This document shows positions 1 to 11,193 of a DNA stretch of 64,000 nt, in pieces. The notes under the pieces are model-generated. The model was not told where the DNA came from. It was given only the letters and a program-made list of their open reading frames with translations, and searched no databases. Origin of the DNA: Priestia endophytica DSM 13796. Lineage in GTDB: Bacteria; Bacillota; Bacilli; Bacillales; Bacillaceae_H. The translations under genes and the position numbers were made by a program. The stretch is taken from the NCBI RefSeq assembly GCF_900115845.1, contig NZ_FOXX01000008.1:62001-126000 (forward strand), given 5' to 3'. Every line of letters begins with the position of its first letter. The stretch's first letter is position 1.

Positions 1-151
1 TTGGGTTAAATCTATCCATAAACCACAAACGTTGTTGTGCATAGGACAACGGAAGTGCTTCTTTATTTCCCTTTTTTTGCATCTGCTCCTGAAGCCAAGC
101 TCTCTTCTCAGGAGAAAGTGAACTCAGCTTTGCAAGTAAATCATTTCTCAT
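1..151 (-). CDS. krsC: NRPS, start of third synthetase gene (partial)
   Basis: Only the first 50 codons lie in the window; the gene runs off the left edge. The ATG at 151 overlaps the end of krsB by 11 bp, with GGGTAAAAA just before it. The protein opens with a charged helical stretch (MRNDLLAKLSSLSPEKRAWL), which looks like a docking segment, and then enters a condensation domain at LPLSYAQQRLWFMDRFNP (core C1). By analogy with kurstakin (acyl-Thr-Gly-Ala-Ser-His-Gln-Gln) this protein should add residue 4 and onward, but no adenylation domain is visible here, so that is inference. Translational coupling to krsB is likely from the overlap. Confidence 0.85.
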   Translation of the reverse strand, partial: MRNDLLAKLSSLSPEKRAWLQEQMQKKGNKEALPLSYAQQRLWFMDRFNP

Positions 152-3100
152 TTTTTACCCCTCTCTCAACCAAATTACTCTCGAATATACCTTGCGCTTC
201 TTCCTCTGATAACTCTTCCAATTGCTTAAGAAGTTCAAGTAATTCTTCATCATTACTCACTTCTGCTTCTTTTTGAATATAGTCTTGAAAACTTAGATTC
301 TCCTTACTATCATTCTGCATTTCTTTATTTCCGCTACAGAGCAATTGATCAATCCGTTCCGCCAATTCCTGCACCGTATGATACGTAAATACATCATGCA
401 ACGATAAATCAATTCCAAAAGCTTCTTTAAGACTGGAAACAGCCTGTGTAGCAAGTAATGAATGGCCACCGATTTCAAAAAACGAATCTTGAATTCCGAT
501 ATTTTCTATACCTAAAACTTGATGCCATATTGAAACGATGGTTTTTTCCGTAGGCGTACGAGGAGCAATATAACCACTCGCTATTTCTTTACACTCTGGT
601 ACAGGCAATGCTTTTCGATCAATTTTTCCATTCGCGGTGAGTGGAAATGCGTTCAATCTGACAAAATGAGCTGGAACCATATAATTTGGTAACTGGGTCT
701 TGAGATAACTACGCCACGTATGAACATCTCCCTCTCCAACTACATAGGCAACCAAACGCGGATCATCAGGATAATCTTCACGCACCATCACAATAACTTC
801 GTTAACCAATGTATGATTTTGTAATGTTGCTTCAATTTCCCCTAGTTCAATCCGGTACCCACGGATTTTCACTTGATGATCAATTCGACCGAGATACTCC
901 AAATTTCCGTCCGGCAGATACCTGACAAGATCTCCAGTCCGGTATACTCGCTCTTCTCCTTTAAACGGATGGGGGATAAAACGCTCGTTTGTTAAGTCAG
1001 GGCGGTTTAAGTACCCACGCGCTAATCCTGCTCCCCCAATGTAAAGCTCACCGATTACACCAATTGGAACCATTTTCTGGTTTGCGCTCAGTATATATAC
1101 TTCTGTATTGAAGACGGGCTTACCAATTGGGGGTACCCTGTGTATAACACCCTTTTCTAATTCCATATATGTGGAATACGTAGTATCTTCGGATGGACCG
1201 TATAGGTTGTACACCTTCTCAATCGTATTTCTCTCGTATAAGTCTTGGACAAGTGCGTGTGGCAATGGTTCTCCAGCCAAATTCATCACCTTTACCGAAG
1301 AAGGGATTGCATTTGCTCGAACTAGTTCCTTTGCTGCTGATGGTACAGTGTTGACCAAAGTTACTCCTTTGGTAGACAGCTTATCTAGATGAAGAGCATT
1401 TTCAGCGACAATCACCTTGCCACCCATTGTTAAGGGAACAAATACTTCAAAGACCGATAAATCAAAGGATAGCGAAGTTGAAGCTAACACTCCTGCTAAA
1501 TCCTTTCTGGAATAAGTTTGATGCGCCCAATGAATCATTGTTACTGTATTCCGATGCTCAATCATCACTCCCTTAGGATTTCCAGTGGACCCTGAGGTAT
1601 AGATAATATAAGCTAAGTTATAGCTTGTCACTTCACTCGTACACCCTGTCATCCCTTCCTGTTTAATTTCTGCTCGGTCACGATCAATGCAAATCACGTC
1701 AACGGATTTAGGTAAAATCATTTTTTGCTGTACCTTTTCCTGTGTCACCAGTACCTTTATATGAGCATCCGCTAAAATATACTGCAGCCGACTTTCCGGA
1801 TACGCTGGGTCAATTGGAACATAAGCTCCTCCTGCCTTCATGATTCCTAAGAGGCCGACAATCATCTCGGATGAACGTGTAACGCAAATCCCAACCAATG
1901 ATTCGCAGCCCACTCCCCGTTTCTGTAGATAATGTGCCAGCTGATTCGAACGTTCGTTCAATTCTTGATATGTTAGTTCTTCATCTTCGCACACTACTGC
2001 GATTGCTTCTGGCGTTTTCTCTACTTGTTCTTCAAACAGTGTATGAATCGTACTTTCACATATATCTACAATCCCTGTTTCATTCCATTCCTCTAGTAAT
2101 TGCTTATATTCTACTTTCGATAACATATTCAGTTCTGATAGTGAATCTTTTGGATGAGATACAATTTGATATAACCAATGTTCAAAATGAGCTGCCATAC
2201 GTTCAATGGTTGTATCATTAAACAAATCAGTATTATATTCAAAAGTTAGCAATAATCCTTCTTCCGTTTCCGAAGCAAATAAACTCAAATCAAATTTAGC
2301 AACAGAAGTATGACTTTCCATCAGTTCCATGTTTCTTTCAGATAGCTGAGATAACTCTTGTTTCGTATTCTGTAAAGTAAACATGGTTTGAAAAATCGGC
2401 GAATGACTTGTATTCCGTTCAGGTTTTACGGATTCTACTACTTTCTCAAATGGAATGTCCTGATGTTCGTATGCTTTTAGTGCTTTTGTTCGTATCTGCG
2501 ACAAAAGTTCTTGGAACGTCGGATTTTCACTAAAATCAGCTCGATAAACCAACGTATTTGCAAAGAAACCTATTAATCCTTCAATCTCTTTAACATTTCG
2601 GTTTGCAATCGGGCTTCCAACCAAGATGTCGTCTTGTCCTGTATAACGGGAAAGGAAGCTTTGATATGCCGCCATCAAGGTCATAAATAAGGTGGATCCT
2701 TCTTGCAGACTTAAATCTTTGAGCTTTTCCAGTAGGGAATTCGCCACCCTTAGGAACTGACTTGCACCACGGTGGGTTTGAACCGCAGGTCGAGGACGAT
2801 CCATCGGTAATTGTAAAACCGGTAGTTCTCCAGACAATTCCTCCTTCCAATATTGAAGGTGCTGATCCAGATTCTCTTCTTTTTGCCATTCTTTTTGCCA
2901 CATGACAAAGTCTGCATATTGAACAGATAACTCCTTCATTTCCACTGGTTTTCCGCTTATCGCTCCTTCATAAAAAGCCATCCACTCTTCAAGTAAGATT
3001 CCCATTGACCACCCATCCGCGATAATATGATGCATCGTACAAAGAAGCACCCATTCTTCCTTGTCCACTTTCAATATTCTCGTTCGAATCAAAGGACCTT

Positions 3101-6100
3101 TTCCCAAATGAAATGGCTTCTCCGCTTCGTTTTGAATGAGCCGTTTCATTTCTCTTTCCCTATCTTCCAGAGAGAGATTTGCTAGATCCGTTTGAGGGAT
3201 AGGTCTGAAAACATGAGATTGAACCTGCTGAAAGGGTTCCCCCTCTTGCTCTTGAATTATCGTCCGTAATGATTCATGACGTTCCAATAACTGATTCCAC
3301 CCGGCCTCCAATGCTTGAATTGACCATTTTCCTGTCAATCGACACGCTGCGTGGATATTGTACATCGCACTATTTGGAATTAATTGGTCAATAAACCATA
3401 AGCGTTTCTGTGCATAGGAAAGTGGAATAGATTCTCCCCGCCTCATAGGTACAAGTGGTGGAACCTCTCGTTTTTTCTCTCCGTTGCACAACTGATCCAA
3501 TCGCTTCGCTAACGCCTCTACTGTAACGTGCGTGAAAAGTTCACGTAGCGGGATTTTTATCTGAAACACTTCTTGTAATCGAGAGACGATTTGAGTAGCG
3601 AGTAGTGAATGCCCACCTCGTTCAAAGAAGGAGTCTTGAATCCCAATATTTTCTACACCCAACACTTGAGCCCAAACCGAAGCAATAAGCTCTTCCGATG
3701 GCGTCCGAGGTAGAACATTTAAATCCCCAGTAGGTTGCTCATCAGGTGCTGGTAAGGCTTTTCGATCAATTTTCCCATTCGGAGTAAGCGGAAACTGTTC
3801 CAATTCTACAAGGTGCGCTGGAATCATGTAATTCGGTAAGTGGTTTTGTAAATACTCTCGCCACTTTTTGATGTTTCCATCGCTTATCACATATGCCACC
3901 AATCGCTGATCGCCTGGGCGATCTTCTCTAACTAATACGACAGCCTCTTTAATGGACGAATACTTTTCTAAAGTTGCTTCAATTTCTCCAAGCTCAATCC
4001 GAAAACCACGCATTTTCACCTGATGGTCCATTCTCCCTATAAATTCTAAATTCCCATCAATCAGATATCTTACTGAATCTCCTGTTCGATACAGGCGTTC
4101 TCCCAATTGAAATGGATGCGGAACGAATCTTTCAGCAGTGAGCTTCGGACGATTTAAGTATCCGCGTGCTAAACCTGCACCACCAATATATAATTCGCCC
4201 TCTACCCCTACCGATTGCAGGCGTTGATTTTGGTCTAATACATACAATTGCGTATTCTGTATCGGCTGGCCAATAGAAACAAATTCTTGATTAGGTTGAA
4301 TGTCAAATGCATTTACGTAAATAGTTGCTTCAGTTGGTCCATAAAAGTTGGTTAGTTTTACTCGTCCGCTCTGATTCCATTGCTGTTGAAATCGTCTAAC
4401 CAACCCTGAACTTAGCTCTTCCCCACCAGAAAATACATGACGCACGGAAGAACATTTCAATTTCAATTCAATATGATTGAAATGTTCTAAGAAAACAGAT
4501 AACATCGAAGGAACAAATTGAACAATAGTAACCTGATGTTTTTCAATCACTTCAGCTATAATAGAAGGATCTTTCTCTCCACCTGGAGGTAAGATAGATA
4601 CACACGTACCTACGCTAAGACCCCAAAATAACTCCCAAACAGATACATCAAATGAGAATGGGGTTTTCTGCAAGATCACATCCTTTTCAGAAAGTGGATA
4701 TTGGTGTTGCATCCATTCGAGATAATTAATCACTGAATGATGCTCAATCATCACTCCCTTTGGATTCCCTGTAGATCCTGAAGTATACATAACATATGCT
4801 AAATTTCTTCCTGTTACACTACTTGTACATACGGTTGATTCTTCTTTTTCAATTGCAGTACCATCTTGATTCATACAAATTGTTTCGATGCGTTGGGATA
4901 TACCTAGATTTTTCAACTTTTCTTGCGTTACTAGTACTTCGATGCTAGCATCTTCTAATATATAGCGTAACCGACTCTCTGGATAAGTAGGGTCAAGTGG
5001 AACATAAGCTCCTCCTGATTTTAGAATCCCTAGTAACGCTACCATCATTTGTGTCGAACGTTCCATATACACTCCAACTAGAGAATCTGGACCTACACCA
5101 CGTTTTTGTAAATAATGAGCTAACTGATTAGCGCGCTCATCCAACTCTTTATAGGTCATTTGTTCATTTTCATAAATAACCGCGATTGCTTCTGGTGTTT
5201 TCTTAACTTGCTTCTCGAATACCGTTTGAATCATATTTTCAGATGAATATTTTACTTGAGTATTATTCCATTCCTCTAGCAACTGCGTCTGCTCTTCCAT
5301 TGTTAAATGAGTGACCTCAGAGAGCTTTAAATCTAAACTTTTCGTCATCTGAATTAAGGTTTGCGATAAGTGACCCTGAATCCGATTTATTATTTCTTCA
5401 TTAAAATAGTTGCGGTCATACATCAACTTTAACGTAATTTCCTTACCAGGCATTACAATGAGTGTTAAAGGATAGTTTGTTTGCTCCGCGCTTTGGACCT
5501 CTAGTAATCTTAAATCAACATTACGGTCACCTTGAATGGGGTAATTTTCAAACACATACAAGGTATGAAATAAGGAACTATTCCGCGGAACCTCACTCCA
5601 CCCTTGAATATCAACCAACGAATTATACTCATATTGTCTTCGTTCCATTTCTTTCATCTGTATCTTACGAAGCCAGTCTACTACTGCTGTCTCATTTGTT
5701 ACTCGAATTCGGGTAGGTAATGTATTAATGAATAGGCCAACCATACTCTCTGCGCCTATCAATTCAGTAGGACGACCAGAGCTAGTTACGCCGAATACAA
5801 CGTCATTTTCACCGCTATACCTACTCATCAAGTAGGCCCAAGCGCCCTGTACTAACGTATTCAATGTTAACCGACTATTTCGTACCCACTCTTGTAAATT
5901 CTCAGTAAGTTCCTCAGATACCTGATAAACACACTCTCCATACCCCTTCTCCTGTCCTTGATCCTTTCTTTCCATCGCTAATGGCGTAGGTGCATGAAAT
6001 CCTTTTAATTCTTCCGTCCAAAATTTCTCTGCTTGACTTTGATCTTGTTTATTTATCCACTGGATATATTTTTTATAAGGAAGAGACTTAGGAAGATTAA

Positions 6101-6617
6101 ACAATTCTCCCTTTATCATCTTGAGATAAACTTCCATCACTTCACTAAAGATTAGAGACACACTCCATCCATCCAACAAAATATGATGATGTGTCCAAAT
6201 GATTCTCGTTTCTTCTTCTGCCTCTTTAATCGCAGTGACTCTCATCAACGGTGCTTCGTCTAATAAAAATCCTTTCCTACGATCTGTAGTCAAAAACTGG
6301 TGTAATTTCTTCTCCCTCCCCTCAATTGACAGAGCGCTCCAATCTTCTTGATGAATAGTAAAAGGAATATGTTGGTAAACAGCTTGCAGAGGCTTTTCTA
6401 CTTCCTCCCACACAAATACTGAACGTAGAACTTCATGTCGATGAATGACGTATTCCCAAGCCTTTTCGAAAGTAGCAACATTCAATCGGCCACCGAGCAA
6501 GAAGCCTACTTGTACAATGTAGGAAAAAGAATGATCATCATCTTGATCGTATAAAGTATGAAACAGTATTCCTTTTTGCAAAGGTGATAATCCATATATA
6601 TCAGTAACATCTCCCAT
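141..6617 (-). CDS. krsB: Two-module nonribosomal peptide synthetase (Gly?-Ala)
   Basis: 2158-residue cytosolic synthetase ordered C-A-PCP-C-A-PCP. Both condensation domains keep HHxxxDG (HHHILLDGWS, MHHIIADGWS). Both A domains have YTSGSTGNPKG and YRTGD, and the carrier sites are GGHSL. Read against GrsA by eye, the second A domain gives D-L-F-N-N-A-L-T-Y, the published alanine code. The first gives D-V-W-Q-F-G-F-I-Y, which is not a standard code but shares the Asp, Gln, Gly and Ile positions of glycine codes. There is no epimerase or thioesterase. The acidic C-terminal tail looks like a docking region for KrsC. The start ATG sits 2 bp after krsA with GAAGAGGG before it. Thr-Gly-Ala order fits kurstakin KrsB. 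Confidence 0.9.
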   Translation of the reverse strand: MGDVTDIYGLSPLQKGILFHTLYDQDDDHSFSYIVQVGFLLGGRLNVATFEKAWEYVIHRHEVLRSVFVWEEVEKPLQAVYQHIPFTIHQEDWSALSIEGREKKLHQFLTTDRRKGFLLDEAPLMRVTAIKEAEEETRIIWTHHHILLDGWSVSLIFSEVMEVYLKMIKGELFNLPKSLPYKKYIQWINKQDQSQAEKFWTEELKGFHAPTPLAMERKDQGQEKGYGECVYQVSEELTENLQEWVRNSRLTLNTLVQGAWAYLMSRYSGENDVVFGVTSSGRPTELIGAESMVGLFINTLPTRIRVTNETAVVDWLRKIQMKEMERRQYEYNSLVDIQGWSEVPRNSSLFHTLYVFENYPIQGDRNVDLRLLEVQSAEQTNYPLTLIVMPGKEITLKLMYDRNYFNEEIINRIQGHLSQTLIQMTKSLDLKLSEVTHLTMEEQTQLLEEWNNTQVKYSSENMIQTVFEKQVKKTPEAIAVIYENEQMTYKELDERANQLAHYLQKRGVGPDSLVGVYMERSTQMMVALLGILKSGGAYVPLDPTYPESRLRYILEDASIEVLVTQEKLKNLGISQRIETICMNQDGTAIEKEESTVCTSSVTGRNLAYVMYTSGSTGNPKGVMIEHHSVINYLEWMQHQYPLSEKDVILQKTPFSFDVSVWELFWGLSVGTCVSILPPGGEKDPSIIAEVIEKHQVTIVQFVPSMLSVFLEHFNHIELKLKCSSVRHVFSGGEELSSGLVRRFQQQWNQSGRVKLTNFYGPTEATIYVNAFDIQPNQEFVSIGQPIQNTQLYVLDQNQRLQSVGVEGELYIGGAGLARGYLNRPKLTAERFVPHPFQLGERLYRTGDSVRYLIDGNLEFIGRMDHQVKMRGFRIELGEIEATLEKYSSIKEAVVLVREDRPGDQRLVAYVISDGNIKKWREYLQNHLPNYMIPAHLVELEQFPLTPNGKIDRKALPAPDEQPTGDLNVLPRTPSEELIASVWAQVLGVENIGIQDSFFERGGHSLLATQIVSRLQEVFQIKIPLRELFTHVTVEALAKRLDQLCNGEKKREVPPLVPMRRGESIPLSYAQKRLWFIDQLIPNSAMYNIHAACRLTGKWSIQALEAGWNQLLERHESLRTIIQEQEGEPFQQVQSHVFRPIPQTDLANLSLEDREREMKRLIQNEAEKPFHLGKGPLIRTRILKVDKEEWVLLCTMHHIIADGWSMGILLEEWMAFYEGAISGKPVEMKELSVQYADFVMWQKEWQKEENLDQHLQYWKEELSGELPVLQLPMDRPRPAVQTHRGASQFLRVANSLLEKLKDLSLQEGSTLFMTLMAAYQSFLSRYTGQDDILVGSPIANRNVKEIEGLIGFFANTLVYRADFSENPTFQELLSQIRTKALKAYEHQDIPFEKVVESVKPERNTSHSPIFQTMFTLQNTKQELSQLSERNMELMESHTSVAKFDLSLFASETEEGLLLTFEYNTDLFNDTTIERMAAHFEHWLYQIVSHPKDSLSELNMLSKVEYKQLLEEWNETGIVDICESTIHTLFEEQVEKTPEAIAVVCEDEELTYQELNERSNQLAHYLQKRGVGCESLVGICVTRSSEMIVGLLGIMKAGGAYVPIDPAYPESRLQYILADAHIKVLVTQEKVQQKMILPKSVDVICIDRDRAEIKQEGMTGCTSEVTSYNLAYIIYTSGSTGNPKGVMIEHRNTVTMIHWAHQTYSRKDLAGVLASTSLSFDLSVFEVFVPLTMGGKVIVAENALHLDKLSTKGVTLVNTVPSAAKELVRANAIPSSVKVMNLAGEPLPHALVQDLYERNTIEKVYNLYGPSEDTTYSTYMELEKGVIHRVPPIGKPVFNTEVYILSANQKMVPIGVIGELYIGGAGLARGYLNRPDLTNERFIPHPFKGEERVYRTGDLVRYLPDGNLEYLGRIDHQVKIRGYRIELGEIEATLQNHTLVNEVIVMVREDYPDDPRLVAYVVGEGDVHTWRSYLKTQLPNYMVPAHFVRLNAFPLTANGKIDRKALPVPECKEIASGYIAPRTPTEKTIVSIWHQVLGIENIGIQDSFFEIGGHSLLATQAVSSLKEAFGIDLSLHDVFTYHTVQELAERIDQLLCSGNKEMQNDSKENLSFQDYIQKEAEVSNDEELLELLKQLEELSEEEAQGIFESNLVERGVKNEK

Positions 6618-6619
6618 CG

Positions 6620-9600
6620 TTACACCCTCTTCTTTGTTAATTTAAGTAAGACTTTACTCAAGCTTTCTTCCGTAAGGTCCTCTGCATCAGCAAAGTCAGA
6701 TACCGTAAAAGCAGACTCTGTTGTTGGTTTATTTATAAGTAGACGAAGATGCTTCAACATACCATCTGCTATCGCTTGAATTGTTAATCTAGAAAACTGT
6801 TCTCTACTATACATCCAAACAAAATGTAACTTCTCATCTTTTACCATACCGATAACATCAATTAGATGAGATGGTTTGGAATCTGGAGCATGATCTAAAA
6901 ATGTAAACCCTGTCTCTTGCATAAACAAAGATTCTTTGGAAAACACTTGATCAAATTGGCCCAAATAGTTAAAGCTTATTGACGGTTTTTGCTGCTGATA
7001 GAACGGAAGTAATTCTTTATTCAAGTAGCGTAAAATACCATAATCAACGCCACGATTCGGAATTCGACGCAATTGATCCTTTACAGCCTTTAATCCTTCA
7101 ATAGGTGTTGTTGTTCCTTGAAAATTAAGGTGAACAGGATAAATACTCGTGAACCACCCCACTGTCCGTGATAGATCAACACCTTCAATCATCTCTTCTC
7201 TCCCGTGCCCTTCTAGATGAATAGAAACCTTATGCTGATTTGTACGATCGACTATAGCTTGTCCTAATGCCGTCACTAGTACCTCGTTAATCCTTGTCTT
7301 ATGAATCACTGGAACTTCTTGTAACAACGTATGGGTTTCTTCTACTCCTAAAGTCCTTGTCACCTGATCAATAGATTCTTCTGTTATTTCTTGTATTGGG
7401 TAGTCCATCGGAATCTTCATCACTTCTTTTTCTGCCTGTTCATTCCAATAATCTTGTACTTCTTTTGAAATACCAGAATCACTGTATGTCTGCAATCGTT
7501 CCGACCACTCTTTAAAAGATGTACTTTTCGCAGGTAAATGAACCCTCTGACCTTGTTTCATCTGGTTGTATACAGCCTGTAAATCTTCCAATAGAATCCT
7601 CCATGATACTCCATCTACTACTAAATGATGGATCGCCCAGAATAATCGATCGTTCCCATTCAACATATCCTCGAAATAAACTACACTCATTAACGGACCT
7701 GTAACTAAATTGAAACTAGCTTGAGTGATATTCATCTCTTCTTGTATCACTTGATTCCACACTTGTTCATTAGCATTGTTCCGTTTTACCACACGAAGTA
7801 CAGACTGCTCATCAATTCCCTCATTTCTCTGCCTCCATGTTCCATTTGGTAACTGTTCGTATCGGAAACGTAAAGCATCATGATGTTTAAGTAAGTTTAA
7901 TATAGCTCCCTCTAGTAACTTCATGTCCACTCTCTCTCTTACTCTTAAAAGCATCGATTGATTCCAATACTGTGGACGTGGATGTTCTTGCTCGAAGAAC
8001 CAGTACTGAATTGAAGTAAGTGGTACATCTCCTGTCACAACTCCCTGCTCCGCTTGTACTCCCTGATTTTCTGTGACTACTTGTGCCAACTCGGCAATAG
8101 TTGGGCATTCAAATATTTGCTTTGGAGTAAGTTTTAATCCCAATTGACTCGCTTGTGATATGATCTGAATGCTGAGAATCGAGTCCCCACCAATTTCAAA
8201 GAAGTTATCATGAATTCCCACCTTTTTAATCCCTAATACTTGCTTCCAAATAGTAGCCAGTTTTTCTTCGTTACTATTCTGAGGGGCAACACATGTACTT
8301 TTAATCTTCTTTTCCTCTGGTATAGGTAAGGTCTCACGATCAACTTTCCCGTTAGCAGTTAGTGGAATAGATTCCATCATCACAAATCCTGAAGGGACCA
8401 TATAGCTCGGTAGTTTCGCTTTAAGATACTCTCTCCACGCACCTACATTCCCATCCCCTACAACATATGCCACTAATCGTTTATCACCTGGCGGATCTTC
8501 TCGAACAATCACAACAGCCTCTTTTATAGATGCATGTGCGTTTAAAATAGATTCAATTTCCCCAATCTCAATTCGGAAGCCACGGATTTTCACCTGGTGA
8601 TCAATTCGTCCACGATAATCCAGATTCCCATCCGGCAAGTATCTCGCTAAGTCTCCTGTTCGATATAATCTTGCTTTCGGTTCACTACTAAATGGATGAG
8701 GAATGAAGCGTTCTGCAGTTAATTCAGGTCTATTTAAATACCCACGTGCAAGCCCTGCTCCACCAATATATAGTTCACCATCTACACCAATAGGCACAGG
8801 CTGTTGACAAGCATCTAGCACATACATTTCTAAATCTTGAATCCGTTTTCCGATATTACTTCGTGAAGAGTGCCGGACCTCATCTTGAGTAATCGGAGAA
8901 TAAGTAACATGAACGGTAGTTTCTGTAATTCCATACATATTAATTAGCTGTGGGTCCTTCTCTCCATACCTTTGAAACCACGGTAGCAAGCTAATAGGGT
9001 CTAACGCTTCCCCACCAAATATCACATAGCGTAGATACAAGTTTTTATTCTTGTCTTCTTGTTCACACACCTGTATTAATTGTCGAAATGCGGAAGGTGT
9101 CTGATTTAGAACTGTGACTTCTTCCTCTACTAATAGTCGATAGAAATCCTTAGGCGATCGACTAATCCAGTAAGGAACAACAACCAATTTTCCACCATAC
9201 AATAATGCTCCCCAAATTTCCCATACTGAGAAATCAAATGCATAAGAATGAAAAAGCGTCCAAGTATCTTTTTCATTAAACTGATACCAACATTCCGTTG
9301 ATTTAAATAAACGAACTACATTGTGATGCTCTACCATAACGCCCTTCGGATTCCCTGTCGATCCCGAAGTATAGATTACGTAAGCTAGGTGTTGAGGACT
9401 TACATCAGAAAGCGGTAAAGTCCTATTTTCTTGCTCAATCTCATCTCGATCACAATTCAGGCAAATTGATTTGATATTTTCTGGTAACCATTTCAATCCT
9501 TTTAAACTTTCTTGCGCTACAACTAACTGAATGCTAGCATCCTCTAAAATATACCGGAGTCGCTGCTCTGGATATGTTGGATCAAGTGGAACATAAGCTC

Positions 9601-11179
9601 CACCGGCCTTCAAAATTCCCAAAATACTTACAATCATTTCAAGAGAACGTTCAACACAAAGCCCAACCAAAGAATCGGGTCCTACTCCTTTTTTCTGTAG
9701 ATAATGAGCTAACTGATTTGCACGTTCATTTAACTCCCTATAGGTAACCCTCTCCTTTTCATACATAACTGCAATAGCATTTGGATAAATCATCGCTTGC
9801 TGTTCGAACAATGCATGGGTAGTTGCTTGAGATGGAAAATCAAGCTTAGGAGCATTGAACTCTACTAAACTTTTTCTTTTATCTTCTTCTGAAATGATTT
9901 CGATTTCAGCTACCTTCTGCTTTGGGTTTTTAATTGCATTTTCTAATATTGCTAACATAATTTTAAAAAAACGGTTTATCTCTTCTTTAGAAAATAGCTC
10001 TTCACGATAATCAATATGTACTTGTAAAGAGTCTATATCAATCAAATTTTCAATATGTACTGCAAAATCTTGCACTTCTTCACAATTTGGAATCCAAAGT
10101 GAGTCACCACTTTCATCACGATCTCTATAATCGATCGTAGTCCCGAAAAGCCTAACATTTCTGTTATTCTCTTTATTAATCTGCTTTAATAACAAATCAA
10201 ATGGGTATTTCTGATGTCGTAATGATTTACTTTGTTTTCTAGATACCCGACCAATAAATGAAAGTACTTCTTCTTCAGGTTTGATATCCATTCTTAGAGG
10301 TACTGTACTCACCATCATTCCAATTAATTCCCGCTCCATTTTAGTCATACGATTGCCATAAGCCATTCCTAATGCAATATCAAGCGATGAGGTCCACCGA
10401 TACATCGACAACGAAAACGCAGCAACAAAAAGAGTATATATACTAAATTTATACTCTTCAGAAAATTTTTCCATCTTTCTCTTCAAATGCTCCGATAATG
10501 TAAACGTCTCGCGTGATGCTCTGGTACTAACTTGGTACGCATTATAGGACTTCAATCCCGTCACAGATGGAAGTGTTTTGAATTCCTCTAACCAGAATTT
10601 TTGATCTTTTTGAAAGCGACTACTATTCAAGTATATTTGTTCATTGACCAGAAACTGAACATATGAATTTCTAAGTATGCTCGCATCAGTCTCACCATAA
10701 AGCTCATAATAATATTTAGCAATCTGACTAGTAAAAATTTGGATTGATAAACCATCCATAATAATGTGATGAACATTCCCAAAGACTGCACATTCATTAT
10801 CGTTTAATTTTATTAAAGCGAAATAGTATAAATTAGAGTCAAATAATGTAAATGTTTCTTGTGTTTTCTGCTCAATCCATTTTTCCAGCAAATCTGAATC
10901 TTTCACGGAACTGAAATCGAAAAACTCAAATTTTTGTTCTTCATGTTTAACAAAATATTGTTCGGGTTCCTGATGCCCATTTTCTTTCAGTCTGATGCAC
11001 AGACCATCATTTTCACTGATAACACGATTCACAACTCGATTTAATATTGAATAATTCATTTTTTGATGAAGTTTGAACAAAAACCTTAAATTACATATCC
11101 CTCTACCGGAATGAATAACTTCTGTATACCATATTCTCCTCTGTGGATGACTTAACGGATAACATTTCTCATTAGCCAT
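6620..11179 (-). CDS. krsA: Initiating NRPS with epimerase (starter C-A[Thr]-PCP-E)
   Basis: About 1519 residues. The N-terminal condensation domain begins YPLSHPQRRIWYTE and has HHIIMDG and LRHQKYPFDLL. These resemble the lipo-initiating C domain of surfactin synthetase SrfAA, so the peptide is probably N-acylated. The A domain gives the code D-F-W-N-I-G-M-V-H, the published threonine code. The carrier motif is FFEIGGDSIL, the GGDS form usual before epimerases, and the last domain carries HHLVVDGVSW, the epimerase signature, so the product is D-configured Thr. Start chosen at ATG 11179, behind GAGGGGA; a TTG at 11197 would extend it by six codons but lies on the ribosome site itself. The C-terminal tail (LTEESLSKVLL) looks like a docking segment. 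Confidence 0.9.
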   Translation of the reverse strand: MANEKCYPLSHPQRRIWYTEVIHSGRGICNLRFLFKLHQKMNYSILNRVVNRVISENDGLCIRLKENGHQEPEQYFVKHEEQKFEFFDFSSVKDSDLLEKWIEQKTQETFTLFDSNLYYFALIKLNDNECAVFGNVHHIIMDGLSIQIFTSQIAKYYYELYGETDASILRNSYVQFLVNEQIYLNSSRFQKDQKFWLEEFKTLPSVTGLKSYNAYQVSTRASRETFTLSEHLKRKMEKFSEEYKFSIYTLFVAAFSLSMYRWTSSLDIALGMAYGNRMTKMERELIGMMVSTVPLRMDIKPEEEVLSFIGRVSRKQSKSLRHQKYPFDLLLKQINKENNRNVRLFGTTIDYRDRDESGDSLWIPNCEEVQDFAVHIENLIDIDSLQVHIDYREELFSKEEINRFFKIMLAILENAIKNPKQKVAEIEIISEEDKRKSLVEFNAPKLDFPSQATTHALFEQQAMIYPNAIAVMYEKERVTYRELNERANQLAHYLQKKGVGPDSLVGLCVERSLEMIVSILGILKAGGAYVPLDPTYPEQRLRYILEDASIQLVVAQESLKGLKWLPENIKSICLNCDRDEIEQENRTLPLSDVSPQHLAYVIYTSGSTGNPKGVMVEHHNVVRLFKSTECWYQFNEKDTWTLFHSYAFDFSVWEIWGALLYGGKLVVVPYWISRSPKDFYRLLVEEEVTVLNQTPSAFRQLIQVCEQEDKNKNLYLRYVIFGGEALDPISLLPWFQRYGEKDPQLINMYGITETTVHVTYSPITQDEVRHSSRSNIGKRIQDLEMYVLDACQQPVPIGVDGELYIGGAGLARGYLNRPELTAERFIPHPFSSEPKARLYRTGDLARYLPDGNLDYRGRIDHQVKIRGFRIEIGEIESILNAHASIKEAVVIVREDPPGDKRLVAYVVGDGNVGAWREYLKAKLPSYMVPSGFVMMESIPLTANGKVDRETLPIPEEKKIKSTCVAPQNSNEEKLATIWKQVLGIKKVGIHDNFFEIGGDSILSIQIISQASQLGLKLTPKQIFECPTIAELAQVVTENQGVQAEQGVVTGDVPLTSIQYWFFEQEHPRPQYWNQSMLLRVRERVDMKLLEGAILNLLKHHDALRFRYEQLPNGTWRQRNEGIDEQSVLRVVKRNNANEQVWNQVIQEEMNITQASFNLVTGPLMSVVYFEDMLNGNDRLFWAIHHLVVDGVSWRILLEDLQAVYNQMKQGQRVHLPAKSTSFKEWSERLQTYSDSGISKEVQDYWNEQAEKEVMKIPMDYPIQEITEESIDQVTRTLGVEETHTLLQEVPVIHKTRINEVLVTALGQAIVDRTNQHKVSIHLEGHGREEMIEGVDLSRTVGWFTSIYPVHLNFQGTTTPIEGLKAVKDQLRRIPNRGVDYGILRYLNKELLPFYQQQKPSISFNYLGQFDQVFSKESLFMQETGFTFLDHAPDSKPSHLIDVIGMVKDEKLHFVWMYSREQFSRLTIQAIADGMLKHLRLLINKPTTESAFTVSDFADAEDLTEESLSKVLLKLTKKRV

Positions 11180-11193
11180 AAAAAATCTTCCCC

